Shown: positions 16,631-27,200, counted from the stretch's first letter. The stretch is 64,000 bases of DNA from JBGQOJ01 sp052119585 (GCF_052119585.1 NZ_JBGQOJ010000001.1:186001-250000), one strand, 5' to 3'. Notes: a model not told the origin generated them from the letters alone. Translations and numbers: made by a program.

Positions 16631-18130
16631 ATGTATTCTGTGGACTTATACAATCGTGTCCGTCGGGCCTGCCATGTTGATGGTATGAGCAAAAGTGCAG
16701 CTGGTCGTCTTTACGGGATCGACCGCAAAACGGTGGCAAAGATCCTGCTGTATTCCGTGCCCCCAGGGTATCGGCGAACTGCTTTGCCTGTCCGCCCGAA
16801 GCTTGATCCGTTCATTCTGATTACCGATCAGATCCTGGAAGACGACAAACGGGTCATCAAGAAGCAGCGGCATACGGCCAAGCGCATCCATGCCCGGCTA
16901 CGGGACGAGCATGGCTTCACTGGGGGGATCACGATCGTCACGGATTATGTCCGCCAGAAGCAACGCCGATCAAAGGAAGTGTTCGTCCCGCTGTCGCACG
17001 CGCCCGGTCACGCGCAGGTGGATTTTGGCGAGACGCTTGGTGTGATTGACGGGGTCGAGTGCAAGCTGCACTATTTTGCGATGGCGCTGCCGCATTCGGA
17101 GGCGTTCTTCATCAAGGCCTATCCTGCCGAGACGACCGAGGCATTCTGCGACGGGCATGTCTCCGCCTTTGCGTTCTTCGGCGGCGTGCCGCTGTCGATC
17201 CTCTATGACAACACCTCGATCGCTGTTGTCAGGATTTGCGGCGACGGGAAGCGGGAGAGGACCAGAACCTTTGCCGAGTTGCAGTCGCATTACCTGTTCG
17301 ACGACAAGTTTGGTCGTCCGGGAAAGGGCAACGACAAAGGCAATATCGAAGGCGTGATCGGCTACGGACGACGGAACTTTCTCGTACCAGCGCCCCGGTT
17401 CAACAGCTTCGATGAGCTGAATGCCCGGCTGGAAGAACAATGCCTGAGGCGCCAAGGCGATACCGTGCGTGGTCATTCAGAGCCGATCGGCGACCGTCTG
17501 ATGCGCGGCCTGGATGCGCTGATGGCACTGTCGCCCACGCCCTATGATGCCTGCGAGAAGGTCAGCACGCGGGCGACGTCGATCTCGATGGTCCGCTATC
17601 GCAGCAACGATTATTCCGTCCCGGTTGCCTACGCACACCACGAGGTTCAGGTCCGGGGCTACGTCCATGAGGTCGTCATCGGCTGCGGCGCAGAGGTGAT
17701 CGCCCGCCACCGCCGGTCCTACGAGAAAGCTGACATGGTCTTCGATCCGATGCACTATCTGCCTCTGCTGGAGCAGAAGGTCGGCGCATTGGATCAGGCG
17801 GCGCCGCTGCAGGGCTGGGACCTGCCCGCCGAGTTCGCCACCCTGCACCGGTTGCTGGAAGCGCGGATGGGCAAGAAGGGCAAGCGCGAGTACGTCCAGG
17901 TTCTGCGTCTGCTGGAGACCTTCGAGATGGCCCATGTTCATGGCGCCATCAAGTACGCTCTCGGCCACGGCACCATTGGCTACGACGCGGTCAAGCATCT
18001 CGTGCTGTGCCGGATCGAGAAGCGTCCGCCGCGGCTTGATCTCGACATCTATCCCTATCTGCCCAAGGCACAGGTCGAGACGACGGACCCGGCCAGCTAC
18101 AATGCGTTGATGTCCAGGGCTATGGTATGA
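16631..18130 (+). CDS. istA: IS21-family transposase IstA
   Basis: 499 residues, ATG at 16631 with GGGGAG upstream. N-terminal helix-turn-helix (VDGMSKSAAGRLYGIDRKTV) for end binding, then an RNase H-fold DDE catalytic domain: Asp in HAQVDFGE, Asp in SILYDNTS and Glu in KGNIEGVIGYG. A C-terminal beta domain with the NDYSVP motif follows. Intact and full length, so the element may be active. It works with IstB, whose start overlaps its stop. Confidence 0.93.
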   Translation: MYSVDLYNRVRRACHVDGMSKSAAGRLYGIDRKTVAKILLYSVPPGYRRTALPVRPKLDPFILITDQILEDDKRVIKKQRHTAKRIHARLRDEHGFTGGITIVTDYVRQKQRRSKEVFVPLSHAPGHAQVDFGETLGVIDGVECKLHYFAMALPHSEAFFIKAYPAETTEAFCDGHVSAFAFFGGVPLSILYDNTSIAVVRICGDGKRERTRTFAELQSHYLFDDKFGRPGKGNDKGNIEGVIGYGRRNFLVPAPRFNSFDELNARLEEQCLRRQGDTVRGHSEPIGDRLMRGLDALMALSPTPYDACEKVSTRATSISMVRYRSNDYSVPVAYAHHEVQVRGYVHEVVIGCGAEVIARHRRSYEKADMVFDPMHYLPLLEQKVGALDQAAPLQGWDLPAEFATLHRLLEARMGKKGKREYVQVLRLLETFEMAHVHGAIKYALGHGTIGYDAVKHLVLCRIEKRPPRLDLDIYPYLPKAQVETTDPASYNALMSRAMV

Positions 18131-18879
18131 CCGATACGCCACAGGTCCTGCTGCAGCATCATCTCAAGAAGCTGCGCCTGCCGACCTTCAACAGCGAGTA
18201 CGACAAGCAGGCACGGCAATGCGCGGCGGAGAACAAGGACCATGTTCACTACCTGCTGCGGCTCTGTGAACTGGAGTTGATTGAGCGCGAACGCCGGATG
18301 ATCGAACGCCGGATCAAGGACGCCAAGTTCCCGGCAACCAAGAGCCTGGACAGCTTCGACTTCAAGGTGATTGCGTCACTGAACAAGGCCCTGACCATGG
18401 AACTGGCTCGCTGCGCCTTCGTAGACCGGCGCGAGAACGTCATCGCCCTGGGCCCGAGCGGCACCGGCAAGACCCGCGTTGCCCTGGGGCTCGGACTGGC
18501 GGCCTGCCAAAAGGGTCTGAAGGTCCGCTTCACCACCGCTGCCGCCCTGGTTCACGAACTGATCGAAGCTGCCGATGAACGGCGCCTGCAGCGTCTGCAA
18601 AAGCTGCTGGTCAGCCAGGACCTGCTGATCATCGATGAACTCGGCTTCGTTCCGCTCAGCAAGACCGGCGCCGAGTTGCTGTTCGAGGTCATCTCCCAAC
18701 GCTACGAGCGCGGCTCCATCGTCATCACCTCCAACCTGCCATTCGATGAATGGACCGAGGTCTTCGGCTCAGAGCGTCTCACAGGCGCAATTCTGGATCG
18801 CCTGACCCATCACGTCCACATCCTCGAAATGAATGGCGAAAGCTTCCGGCTGCGCGAAAGCCGCAAAGCCCAAACCTGA
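18127..18879 (+). CDS. istB: IS21-family helper ATPase IstB
   Basis: 250 residues, start overlapping the istA stop (ATGA at 18127). DnaC/IstB-type AAA+ ATPase: Walker A GPSGTGKT, Walker B LLIIDELGF and a sensor Asn in VITSNLPF. Regulates target choice and activates IstA. Intact. A GCTGGCC/GGCCAGC hairpin at 18905-18921 lies just downstream and may terminate the transcript. Confidence 0.93.
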   Translation: MTDTPQVLLQHHLKKLRLPTFNSEYDKQARQCAAENKDHVHYLLRLCELELIERERRMIERRIKDAKFPATKSLDSFDFKVIASLNKALTMELARCAFVDRRENVIALGPSGTGKTRVALGLGLAACQKGLKVRFTTAAALVHELIEAADERRLQRLQKLLVSQDLLIIDELGFVPLSKTGAELLFEVISQRYERGSIVITSNLPFDEWTEVFGSERLTGAILDRLTHHVHILEMNGESFRLRESRKAQT

Positions 18880-19011
18880 TCTCCATAAACTCGGGATCAA
18901 AAGGGCTGGCCTGCGGCCAGCGCGCCAAGGCACGCGTCAGCTATATGGAAAGCAAGCGCGCCAAGGCGCCGCCCAAACCGAAAACTGACCAATTTCCCAC
19001 CGGGATTGACA

Positions 19012-19481
19012 CCTGCAATTTTACAGAAGAAACCCGCCCTTTGTGCGGTTTTTCTTGTCTTCGGCCTATCGGTGGAAAACTTTGTGTAAGCTATGTATTT
19101 AGTGCGCATGCTTCACATTTTTACAGCTTCAGGCTGTTATCGCGATAGGCTTTATTTTCTTGGGAGATATAGGTCTTGCCTGGAACGCAAAAATCAGGGT
19201 TTGCGCAGGCTACTCCGTTTTCTGGCTATTGTTTGATCAGTTGAAATCCCATGCCAACCGGGACGGGCCATTGAAGGCGGGAACAACGGCGCTGATGGTG
19301 GTCGATCCTGTCTTGCTCAGGTGCCACAGCCGCCCCCGACATCGCACGACAACCCGTTTCGGGGCGACGTCGGACCAAGGCAGCGCCGAGTTTGTTCGCG
19401 TGGCGCGAACACGGCGGGAAAAGGGAAAGCAGGCCTTGGGCCCCGGCTCTGCAACGAGGCCCGGCGCATAGCCCCCTTTTG
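19012..19481. other. Gene-free stretch between the IS21 right end and hisG
   Basis: 470 bases, AT-richer near the IS. A terminator-like hairpin lies at 19031-19048 (AAACCCGC and GCGGTTTTT with one bulged base). No reading frame here has a ribosome site or recognisable product; the C-terminal part of the interrupted ATPase gene is absent. Confidence 0.6.
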
Positions 19482-20192
19482 TCAGGTCCGGTCTGGAAGG
19501 CTCAGCCGCAGCCGCGCCATCAGATCCGCCAGAATGGTGCGATCCGTGTCGGTCCATTCGGCCTTGCGCGACACATACAGCGTCGCCTGTGACTTGTGGA
19601 CAAGCCCGTCGGACAGCAGTTTCAGGTGATTGGCGCGCAGGGTTTCGCCGGTGGATGTGATGTCGGCAACCGCCTCTGCGGTTTCGTTTTTCACGGTGCC
19701 CTCGGTGGCCCCCTGACTGTCGACAAGTTGGTATTCGGCCACGCCGTGGGCCTTGAAAAACTCGCGGATCAGGCGGTGGTATTTTGTCGCCACGCGCATC
19801 CGGAACCCGTGCACCGCCCGAAAGGCGGCGGCGGCGGCGTCCAGATCATCCAGCGTATCGACATCGACCCATGCTTTGGGCACCGCGACAACCAGATCGG
19901 CGTGACCAAAGCCAAGTTCCGCCAGCTCTGTCGCCTGCTCTTCCCAGACGGGCAGTTTGTCGCGCACCAGATCGGACCCCGTAACGCCAAGATGGATGCG
20001 CCCGGCGGCCAGTTCGCGCGGAATTTCCCCCGCCGACAGCAGAACCAGCTCTACGCCGTCCATACCTTCAACCGCACCGGCATACTCGCGCTCCGATCCG
20101 GTGCGCCGCACCTCGACACCACGCGCGCCGAACCAGTCAAAGGTCTTTTCCATCAGCCGCCCTTTGGACGGCACGCCCAGCTTAACAGTCAT
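19482..20192 (-). CDS. hisG: ATP phosphoribosyltransferase, short form (catalytic subunit)
   Basis: 236 residues. First step of histidine synthesis: ATP plus PRPP gives phosphoribosyl-ATP. Begins MTVKLGVPSKGRLME as in short HisG; contains GVTGSDLVRDK and the PRPP-binding VDSQGATEGTVKN region (variant of the usual D-x-x-x-T-G-x-T). It lacks the C-terminal regulatory domain of long HisG, so it needs HisZ, encoded immediately upstream with a four-base overlap. Last gene of the hisS-hisZ-hisG operon. Confidence 0.93.
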   Translation of the reverse strand: MTVKLGVPSKGRLMEKTFDWFGARGVEVRRTGSEREYAGAVEGMDGVELVLLSAGEIPRELAAGRIHLGVTGSDLVRDKLPVWEEQATELAELGFGHADLVVAVPKAWVDVDTLDDLDAAAAAFRAVHGFRMRVATKYHRLIREFFKAHGVAEYQLVDSQGATEGTVKNETAEAVADITSTGETLRANHLKLLSDGLVHKSQATLYVSRKAEWTDTDRTILADLMARLRLSLPDRT

Positions 20193-21301
20193 GCCAGTGC
20201 CTCTTTTACGACCAGAACCAGTTCGGGGCGGACAACCCCGCCGACTGCGGGAATGGAACGCCCATGCCCCAGACGATGGGTCAACGCGTCATAACGACCA
20301 CCGGTTGCGACCGGCGGCAGGTCAGGCCGCGTTTCAGCATAAAAGCCAAAGACGAAACCATCGTAATATTCCATGGTCGTGCGCCCGTAGCTGGCCTCGA
20401 AATCAAGGCTATCCACATCGACACCGCGCTGTTCCATGGCATTCAGCCGCGCTTCCATCCGGTGCACGGCGGGCGCGATCGTCCGCAAATCCACCGCGAT
20501 GTCGCGCAAATGCTCCAGCGCATTGCGCGAGGTTTCCCGCAAATTCAGAATGTCGTCCAGAATTTCAACCTCGAGCACGGAAATCGGCGGTGTGGCCGCA
20601 TCATCCAGCAAGGCCTGCACTCGCGCTGCGATCTCTTCTTCCGACCGCAACCCGATCATCGGGCCGTTGGACATCAGCATAGGTGCGATGCCATCCGCCA
20701 CCGCCCCCAGCAGCGCCTTGCGGCTGGCCGGAACGGGCGCGCGTCCACCGAAACGGTCCAGCAGATCGCGGAACCGGCGCGGGCGCCAGATATGGCGCAG
20801 CAATGCAGCCTTACGGCGCGGGGTCGTGGACAGCCCTTCGACAGCCGCCTTCAGTATGCCGATATCACCCGTGGCCGCACGCAGGCCCAGCGGCGACAGA
20901 ATTTCAGAGAAAAGCGCGAAAACCTCGGCGTCCGCCCCGGCGGGATCGGTCCGATCAAAGACCTCGTATCCAACCTGAATATGCTCGGACGACCGGGTCG
21001 AGTAATCTTCTTGCCGGCGAAACACCTCGCCCGCATAGGTGTAACGTGCGGGGTCTGCGCCACCGTCCATATGCATTTGCACAACGGGAACGGTAAAGTC
21101 GGGCCGCAACATCATTTCCCCGCGCACAGGGTCGCGTGTGACAAATGCGCGGGCGCGGATATCTTCGCCATACAGATCCAGCAAAAGATCCGCCGGTTGC
21201 AGAATGTCCGCCTCGACCGGCACGCCGCCGCACGCCTCGAAAAATGCCATAAGGCGCTGTGCCTCGGCGCGAACCATGGCTTTTGGAAAGGTATCAGACA
21301 T
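20189..21301 (-). CDS. hisZ: ATP phosphoribosyltransferase regulatory subunit
   Basis: 370 residues resembling the catalytic core of class II histidyl-tRNA synthetase (motif 2-like GEVFRRQEDY, C-terminal GGRYDALTHRLG), without the anticodon domain. HisZ forms a hetero-octamer with short HisG and mediates histidine feedback. Overlaps hisG (20189-20192) and hisS (21294-21301), which supports cotranslation. The paralogue of HisS next to HisS itself is a common alphaproteobacterial layout. Confidence 0.92.
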   Translation of the reverse strand: MSDTFPKAMVRAEAQRLMAFFEACGGVPVEADILQPADLLLDLYGEDIRARAFVTRDPVRGEMMLRPDFTVPVVQMHMDGGADPARYTYAGEVFRRQEDYSTRSSEHIQVGYEVFDRTDPAGADAEVFALFSEILSPLGLRAATGDIGILKAAVEGLSTTPRRKAALLRHIWRPRRFRDLLDRFGGRAPVPASRKALLGAVADGIAPMLMSNGPMIGLRSEEEIAARVQALLDDAATPPISVLEVEILDDILNLRETSRNALEHLRDIAVDLRTIAPAVHRMEARLNAMEQRGVDVDSLDFEASYGRTTMEYYDGFVFGFYAETRPDLPPVATGGRYDALTHRLGHGRSIPAVGGVVRPELVLVVKEALA

Positions 21302-22802
21302 TGTAATTGCTCAATATTTCACGCACTGCGGCGACCAGATCGCCCCGTGGCACTTCTGTCTGCGCGGGCTGCGCCTTCCATTCCTCGACGCTTGCGCTTT
21401 CGGCGATTTTGGCCCCCAGATACAGGTCCTTGATCTGCAAAACGCCCCGCGCCGCCTCATCCCCGCCCTGAATGATCGCAACGGGAGAATTCCGGCTGTC
21501 GGCATATTTCAACTGGTTGCCAAAGTTCTTGGGGTTGCCCAGATAGACCTCGGACCGGATACCGGCCGCGCGCAGTTCCCCGACCATGGATTGGTAATCC
21601 GACATGCGGTCGCGGTCCATCACGGTGACCACCACGGGGCCTTGAACGGTCTTGTCCATCCGCCCCTTGGCCCGCAGCGCGGCCAGCAGGCGGTCAACGC
21701 CGATCGAGACGCCCGTTGCCGGCACTTCCTGCCCGGTGAACCGCTTGACCAGATCGTCATAGCGACCGCCGCCCGCGACCGACCCGAACTGCCGCTTGCG
21801 GCCTTTCTCGTCGAAAATCTCGAACGTCAGTTCGGCCTCGTAAACAGGACCGGTGTAATAGCCAAGGCCGCGCACGACGCTGGGATCAATGTCGATCCGG
21901 TCGGCACCATAGCCCTGCGCATCCATCAGTTCGGCGATGGTTTCCAGCTCTTGCACCCCCGCAAGACCGGTCACCGATCCCGCGACCAGATCGCGCAGGC
22001 ACGCCACCGTTTCGCCGCCTGTCGCGCGTTTAGCCTGCATGAACCCCATAACGATCTCGGCCTGTTCGGCCCCAAGACCGGCCCCTTTGGTGAAATCACC
22101 AGAGTCGTCCTTGCGCCCCTCGCCCAGAAGGGCGCGCACACCGTCCAGACCCAGGCGGTCCAGCTTGTCGATCGCACGCAGGACAATGCCACGTTCGTGG
22201 ATGAAACGCGCGGGGTCGGACGGGTCCAGCACCCCCGCCACTTCCATGACGCCGTTCAGAACCTTGCGGTTATTGACGCGCACAATGTAGTCGCCGCGCG
22301 GAATTCCGACGGTTTCCAGCGTGTCCGACAGCATCGCGCAAATCTCTGCATCGGCGGCGACTGTCGGTGCGCCGACCGTATCGGCGTCGCATTGATAGAA
22401 CTGCCGGAACCGGCCCGGTCCCGGCTTCTCGTTGCGCCAGACAGGGCCCATCGCATAGCGGCGATAGGGCGTCGGCAGGTCATTGCGGTATTGCGCATAA
22501 ACACGGGCCAAAGGCGCGGTCAGGTCATAGCGCAGGGCAAGCCAGTCCCCCTTGTCGCCGTCCTCGTCCTCTTGCCAGGCAAAGACACCTTCATTCGGGC
22601 GATCCACGTCCGGCAGGAACTTTCCCAGCGCCTGAACCGTCTCGACCGCAGAACTTTCGAGCGCGTCGAAGCCATAGCGGTGATAGACCTCTGCAATCTG
22701 GTCCAGCATCTGCTTGCGATCGGTCACTTCCGCGCCGAAATAGTCGACAAAACCCTTGGGCGTTTCTGCCTTCGGGCGGGGTTGTTTCTTTTCCTTGGCC
22801 AT
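21294..22802 (-). CDS. hisS: Histidyl-tRNA synthetase
   Basis: 502 residues, start ATG at 22802 with AAGGA upstream. Class II synthetase: motif 2 (GPVWRNEKPGPGRFRQF), histidine-binding loop near GLGYYTGPVYE, motif 3 (GVSIGVDRLLAAL) and a C-terminal anticodon-binding domain (from about residue 400). The charged N-terminal tail MAKEKKQPRPKAE is typical of Rhodobacteraceae. First gene of the hisS-hisZ-hisG operon. Confidence 0.95.
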   Translation of the reverse strand: MAKEKKQPRPKAETPKGFVDYFGAEVTDRKQMLDQIAEVYHRYGFDALESSAVETVQALGKFLPDVDRPNEGVFAWQEDEDGDKGDWLALRYDLTAPLARVYAQYRNDLPTPYRRYAMGPVWRNEKPGPGRFRQFYQCDADTVGAPTVAADAEICAMLSDTLETVGIPRGDYIVRVNNRKVLNGVMEVAGVLDPSDPARFIHERGIVLRAIDKLDRLGLDGVRALLGEGRKDDSGDFTKGAGLGAEQAEIVMGFMQAKRATGGETVACLRDLVAGSVTGLAGVQELETIAELMDAQGYGADRIDIDPSVVRGLGYYTGPVYEAELTFEIFDEKGRKRQFGSVAGGGRYDDLVKRFTGQEVPATGVSIGVDRLLAALRAKGRMDKTVQGPVVVTVMDRDRMSDYQSMVGELRAAGIRSEVYLGNPKNFGNQLKYADSRNSPVAIIQGGDEAARGVLQIKDLYLGAKIAESASVEEWKAQPAQTEVPRGDLVAAVREILSNYNV

Positions 22803-22924
22803 CTGGGTCTGGTCCTTGGTGGATCGGTTGCGCGCGGTCTAGCCGATGGGCGGCACAGGGGCAAGGCGGCTGCGCCGTTACATGCCCCTTGGCCCGGTAT
22901 CCGCGAACGTGTTAAGGCGCGGGC

Positions 22925-23131
22925 ATGAGAACAGACCTGACCCACCTCGAAGAGAAAATCGCCCATCTGACGCGCGCAGTCGATGACTTGTCGGATATCG
23001 TCACGCGGCAGGATACCGAGATTGCCCGCCTGACACACCGCGTTGCCATGCTGATGGAGCGCGAGGCCGGGCGCGAACTGGATGCGGGCGGGTCTATCCC
23101 CCTGGCGGATCAAAAGCCGCCGCACTGGTAA
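22925..23131 (+). CDS. slyX: SlyX family protein
   Basis: 68 residues. Short coiled-coil protein: heptad-like LEEKIAHLTRAVDDLSDIVTR..., ending in the PPHW tail that marks the SlyX family. Function unknown. Has a G-rich ribosome site and a free-standing position between divergent hisS and convergent DUF849-type gene. A short intergenic repeat copy follows directly after the stop. Confidence 0.88.
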   Translation: MRTDLTHLEEKIAHLTRAVDDLSDIVTRQDTEIARLTHRVAMLMEREAGRELDAGGSIPLADQKPPHW

Positions 23132-23156
23132 GTGGATATTTAGACCAAAAAGAGAG
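23132..23156 (+). repeat. Degenerate copy of the gene-end repeat (GGATATTT...CCAAAAAGA)
   Basis: GTGGATATTTAGACCAAAAA directly follows the slyX stop and matches the GGATATTT(N)ACCAA(A)AAGA part of the repeats at 62871 and 45460. The hairpin half is missing. Confidence 0.45.
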
Positions 23157-23174
23157 AGCCAACGGGCGACAAGA

Positions 23175-24107
23175 TCAGAAGTTGACCTGATCGCCGCCTT
23201 TCAGCGCCAGCATGCCCCGTGCCTCGTCCGGGGTGGCGACCTGCATTCCAAGGCTTTCGATCAACTGGCGCGCAAGAGTGACCTGTTCCGCGTTGGATCT
23301 GGCCAGCTTTCCGGGCCCCGCCCAAAGCGAATCCTCCAGCCCGACGCGAATATTCCCGCCCAGCGCAATGGATTGCGCCGCGACGCGCATCTGGTTCGCC
23401 CCCGCCCCCAGAACCGACCAGCGATAGTCATCGCCAAACAGCCGGTCAGCCGTGCGTTTCATGTGCATGACATCTTCGGGGTGCGCACCGCACCCGCCCA
23501 GCAGGCCGAACACCGACTGGATGAACAGCGGCCCCTTGACCAACCCGCGGTCATAAAAGTGTTTGAGATTATAGAGATGCGAGGTGTCGTAACATTCGAA
23601 TTCGAATCTTGTGCCGTTTTCAGCGCAAGTTTTCAGGACATACTCTATGTCCTTGAACGAGTTTCGGAAGACCAGATCGCGCGAGTTCTCGAGGAACTCT
23701 GCCTCCCAGTCGAATTTGAACTCCTTGTATTTATCCAAAAGGTGGAACAGCGCGAAATTCATCGACCCCATGTTCAGCGACGCCACTTCCGGGCTGAAGG
23801 TCGCGGCAGGGCGGACGCGTTCCTCGACCTTCATGAAGGGGCTGCCGCCGGTGGTGATGTTCAGCACGGCATTGGTGCTTTGCTTGATCCGCGACAGGAA
23901 GGGGGCGAACCCTTCTGGTGTCTGATCGGGCTGTCCTGTCGCGGGGTTGCGCGCGTGCAGATGCAGGATGGCCGCGCCTGCCTCTGCCGCTTTCAGGGCG
24001 TCATCCACGATTTCATCCGCCGTGATCGGCAGGTAGGGCGACATAGACGGGGTGTGGATCGCGCCGGTCACAGCGCAGGTGATAATGACTTTTCGGGCTT
24101 GGGCCAT
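23175..24107 (-). CDS. Beta-keto acid cleavage enzyme (BKACE, DUF849)
   Basis: 310 residues from ATG at 24107 (AAAGGTG upstream); the open frame extends further 5' but lacks a site. Begins KVIITCAVTGAIHTPSMSPYLPIT, the hallmark of the family related to 3-keto-5-aminohexanoate cleavage enzyme, with zinc-binding HLHARN. These enzymes condense a beta-keto acid with acetyl-CoA, releasing acetoacetate and a CoA ester; the substrate varies among subfamilies (carnitine, lysine or betaine-derived keto acids). No neighbouring pathway gene indicates the substrate here. Confidence 0.88.
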   Translation of the reverse strand: MAQARKVIITCAVTGAIHTPSMSPYLPITADEIVDDALKAAEAGAAILHLHARNPATGQPDQTPEGFAPFLSRIKQSTNAVLNITTGGSPFMKVEERVRPAATFSPEVASLNMGSMNFALFHLLDKYKEFKFDWEAEFLENSRDLVFRNSFKDIEYVLKTCAENGTRFEFECYDTSHLYNLKHFYDRGLVKGPLFIQSVFGLLGGCGAHPEDVMHMKRTADRLFGDDYRWSVLGAGANQMRVAAQSIALGGNIRVGLEDSLWAGPGKLARSNAEQVTLARQLIESLGMQVATPDEARGMLALKGGDQVNF

Positions 24108-24287
24108 ATGGGTCAGCACCTTTTCATGTTTTACCGGCCACCACGTGCCCGTCATCGACCAGAATTTCTGGCCAGCGCGCGGTCTCGCCCAAGCGTTCGC
24201 AAACGCTAGCAAATGCGGCGGATATAGCCAGCTTTTTCGCGCGACCCTGACATGGTCGGCCATTGAGGCACCCGAAGGGGGCGTGCT

Positions 24288-27200
24288 TCAGAAATCCTCG
24301 ACCGTCAGAACCCCGCCAAGCGATTTGATCGCGCCCTTGATCTGCGGGTTGACGGGAAAATCATCGCCAAGGGCAATCTCGACCTCTCCGGGCAGGCCCG
24401 GATCCATCAGGCAGAATGTGACCTCGCCTTTGATGCGGCCCTTGGCCTCTGCCTGCGCGCGGCGCAGCAGGCCTGCGACGGAAACAATTGCGGCCTCGCG
24501 GTCGACATAAACCTTGATCCCCATCGCGCCCGCATCGGCGACGGCACTGTCGATGGGCTGAATGGCACGGGCGAGCAGTTTCAGCTGTTCGCTTTCCATC
24601 GTTGCCTCGACGGTCAGCACGACATTCATTCCCGTCTCAAGATATTGGCGGCCCGCGTCCAGCGTATCGGAAAACACCGTCACCTCGTAGAGGCCGGACG
24701 GATCGGAGAGGGACACAAACGCAAAGCGGTTGCCACGGGCGGATTTGCGTTCCTGCTTGCTGGACACCGCGCCGGCCATTTTGACGATGGCGGCACCGTT
24801 CTGGGCCTTTTGTTCGACTTCGGCCAGCGTCAGCACGCCCTTGCGCCGCAGTGCCGACATGTAATCATCAAGCGGATGGCCAGACATGTAGAACCCGATG
24901 GCCTTATGCTCTTCGGCCAGACGCTCACCCGGCAGCCAGTCATCCAACCCCACGATACGGGGCTCCGGCAGATCGTCGCCCGCCTCGCCAAACAGCGACA
25001 CCTGCGACGAGCCGCGTTGATCGTGGATCGCGGCGGAATAACTGACAAGCGCATCGAGGCTGTCGAACACGCGGCGGCGGTTGCGGTCCAGCTCGTCGAA
25101 GGCACCGGCGCGGGCCAGCATTTCCATCGGGCGCTTGCCCACCCGTTTCAGGTCAACGCGGCGGGCCACATCGAACAGATCGCGGAACGGTTTCTCGTGG
25201 CCATCGCTGTCTTTGCGGCCCTCGGTGATCAGTTTCATCGCCTCGAGGCCGACGTTCTTCAGCCCCCCCAGCGCGTACACAACGCGCCCTTCCGACACGC
25301 TGAACAGCGCCTGAGAGCGGTTGATGCAGGGCGGGATAACCTCGATGCCCAGACGGTCAACCTCTTGTTTATAGACGCTCAGCTTATCGGTCAGATGCAG
25401 GTCGCAGTTCATGACCGCGGCCATGAATTCCACCGGATGGTTCGCCTTCAACCATGCCGTCTGATAGCTGACCACCGCATAAGCGGCGGCATGGGATTTG
25501 TTGAAGCCGTAGTTGGCGAACTTCTCGAGAAGGTCGAAAACCTCGGCAGCTTTCTTTTTCTCGACCCCGTTGGCCATTGCGCCCTTTTCGAACTTTGGGC
25601 GTTCCTTGGCCATTTCCTCGGCGATTTTCTTGCCCATGGCGCGGCGCAACAGGTCGGCGCCACCAAGGCTATAGCCCGCCATGACCTGCGCGATCTGCAT
25701 CACCTGTTCCTGATAGACGATGATGCCCTGGGTTTCGGCCAGGATATGGTCGATCGACGGGTGGATCGACTCCAGCTCTTTCACCCCGTTTTTCACCTCG
25801 CAATAGGTGGGGATGTTTTCCATCGGGCCGGGACGGTACAGCGCCACAAGCGCCACGATGTCCTCGATGCAGGTCGGTTTCATGCGCCGCAGCGCGTCCA
25901 TCATGCCGCTGGATTCCACCTGGAACACGGCGACGGTTTTCGCGCTGGCGTAAAGTTCATAGGATTTCTGATCGTCCAGCGGGATCAGCGAGATATCCAC
26001 ATCGACGCCGCGCAGGCGCAACAGGTCCAGCGCGTTCTGGATCACGGTCAGGGTCTTCAGCCCCAGAAAGTCGAACTTGACCAGCCCAGCCGCCTCGACC
26101 CATTTCATGTTGAACTGGGTGGCAGGCATATCAGATCGGGGGTCCTGATACAGCGGCACCAGCTCGTCCAGCGGGCGGTCGCCGATCACGACACCCGCCG
26201 CGTGGGTCGAGGCGTTGCGCAACAGCCCCTCGACCTGCTGGCCATAGTCCAGCAGCCGGGCGACGACCTCCTCGTTCTTGGCCTCTTCGCGCAGGCGCGG
26301 CTCGTCTGCCAGCGCCTTTTCGATGCTGACGGGCTTCACGCCCTCGACCGGGATCAGCTTGGACAGGCGGTCCACCTGCCCGTATGGCATCTGCAACACG
26401 CGGCCGATGTCGCGCACGGCAGCCTTGGACAAAAGCGCGCCGAAGGTGATGATCTGCCCCACACGGTCGCGCCCGTATTTCTGTTGCACATAGCGGATCA
26501 CCTCTTCGCGGCGGTCCATGCAAAAGTCGATGTCGAAGTCGGGCATCGACACACGTTCGGGGTTCAGGAACCGCTCGAACAGCAGGGAATAGCGCAAAGG
26601 GTCAAGGTCGGTGATCGTCAGCGCATAGGCCACAAGCGAACCCGCCCCCGAACCACGGCCCGGACCAACGGGGATGTTGTGATCCTTGGCCCATTTGATG
26701 AAATCGGCAACAATCAAAAAGTAGCCGGGGAACCCCATGCCCTCGATGATGCCCAGCTCGAACTCCAGCCGCGCGTCGTATTCCTCGACCGTCGCGGCAT
26801 GGGGAATGACCTTTAGCCGCTCGACAAGCCCCTGTTTCGCCTGACGGCGCAGCTCGACGACCTCGTCATCGGCGAATTTGGGTAGGATGGGGTCACGTTT
26901 GTAGGTTTTGAACGCGCAACGCTTGGCGATTTCAACCGTATTTTCAATGGCTTCCGGCAGGTCCGCAAACAGCGCGATCATTTCCTGCGGCGACTTGAAA
27001 TAGTGCTGCGGGGTCAGGCGGCGGCGTGGTTCCTGCTGATCGACATAGGCCCCGTCGGCGATGCAGATCAGCGCGTCATGCGCCTCGTACATGGTGGTTT
27101 TTGGGAAATAGACGTCGTTCGTCGCGACCAGCGGCAGGTCCATCGCATAGGCCATCTCGACAAAGCCCTGCTCTGTCGCGCGCTCTGCCTCTGTGGTGCG

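Larger units (their letters stand above)
16523..19011 (+). mobile_element. IS21-family insertion sequence, about 2.49 kb
   Basis: Carries istA and istB with a four-base overlap. Ends: TGTGAATCCCGG at 16523-16534 and, inverted, CCGGGATTGACA at 19000-19011 (11 of 12 match). Similarity continues inward (a CCA-TTT segment on both sides). Sub-terminal direct repeats AGCGCGCCAAGGC occur at about 18919 and 18955, as usual for IS21. No clean target duplication: flanks read ...TCTG on the left and CCTG... on the right (3 of 4 match). Confidence 0.85.

Noticed and set aside
16511..19020. Target-site duplication of the IS21 element
   Set aside because: Only a 3-of-4 match (TCTG/CCTG) is visible, too weak to call.
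19160..19557. Short open frames on both strands between the IS21 right end and hisG
   Set aside because: No ribosome site, no domain, biased composition; the hydrophobic stretch near 19120-19180 is in a frame without a start codon.
21138..22928. Plus-strand open frame of 596 codons opposite hisZ and hisS
   Set aside because: Spans two overlapping real genes on the other strand, with no start signal or domain.
24240..24290. Terminator after dnaE
   Set aside because: A GCACGCCC/GGGTGC-like hairpin exists on the minus strand but is imperfect and has no T-run.
24645..26816. Long plus-strand open frame (723 codons) opposite dnaE
   Set aside because: Antisense shadow of dnaE; high GC and strong third-position bias create long opposite frames. 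No ribosome site and no recognisable product.
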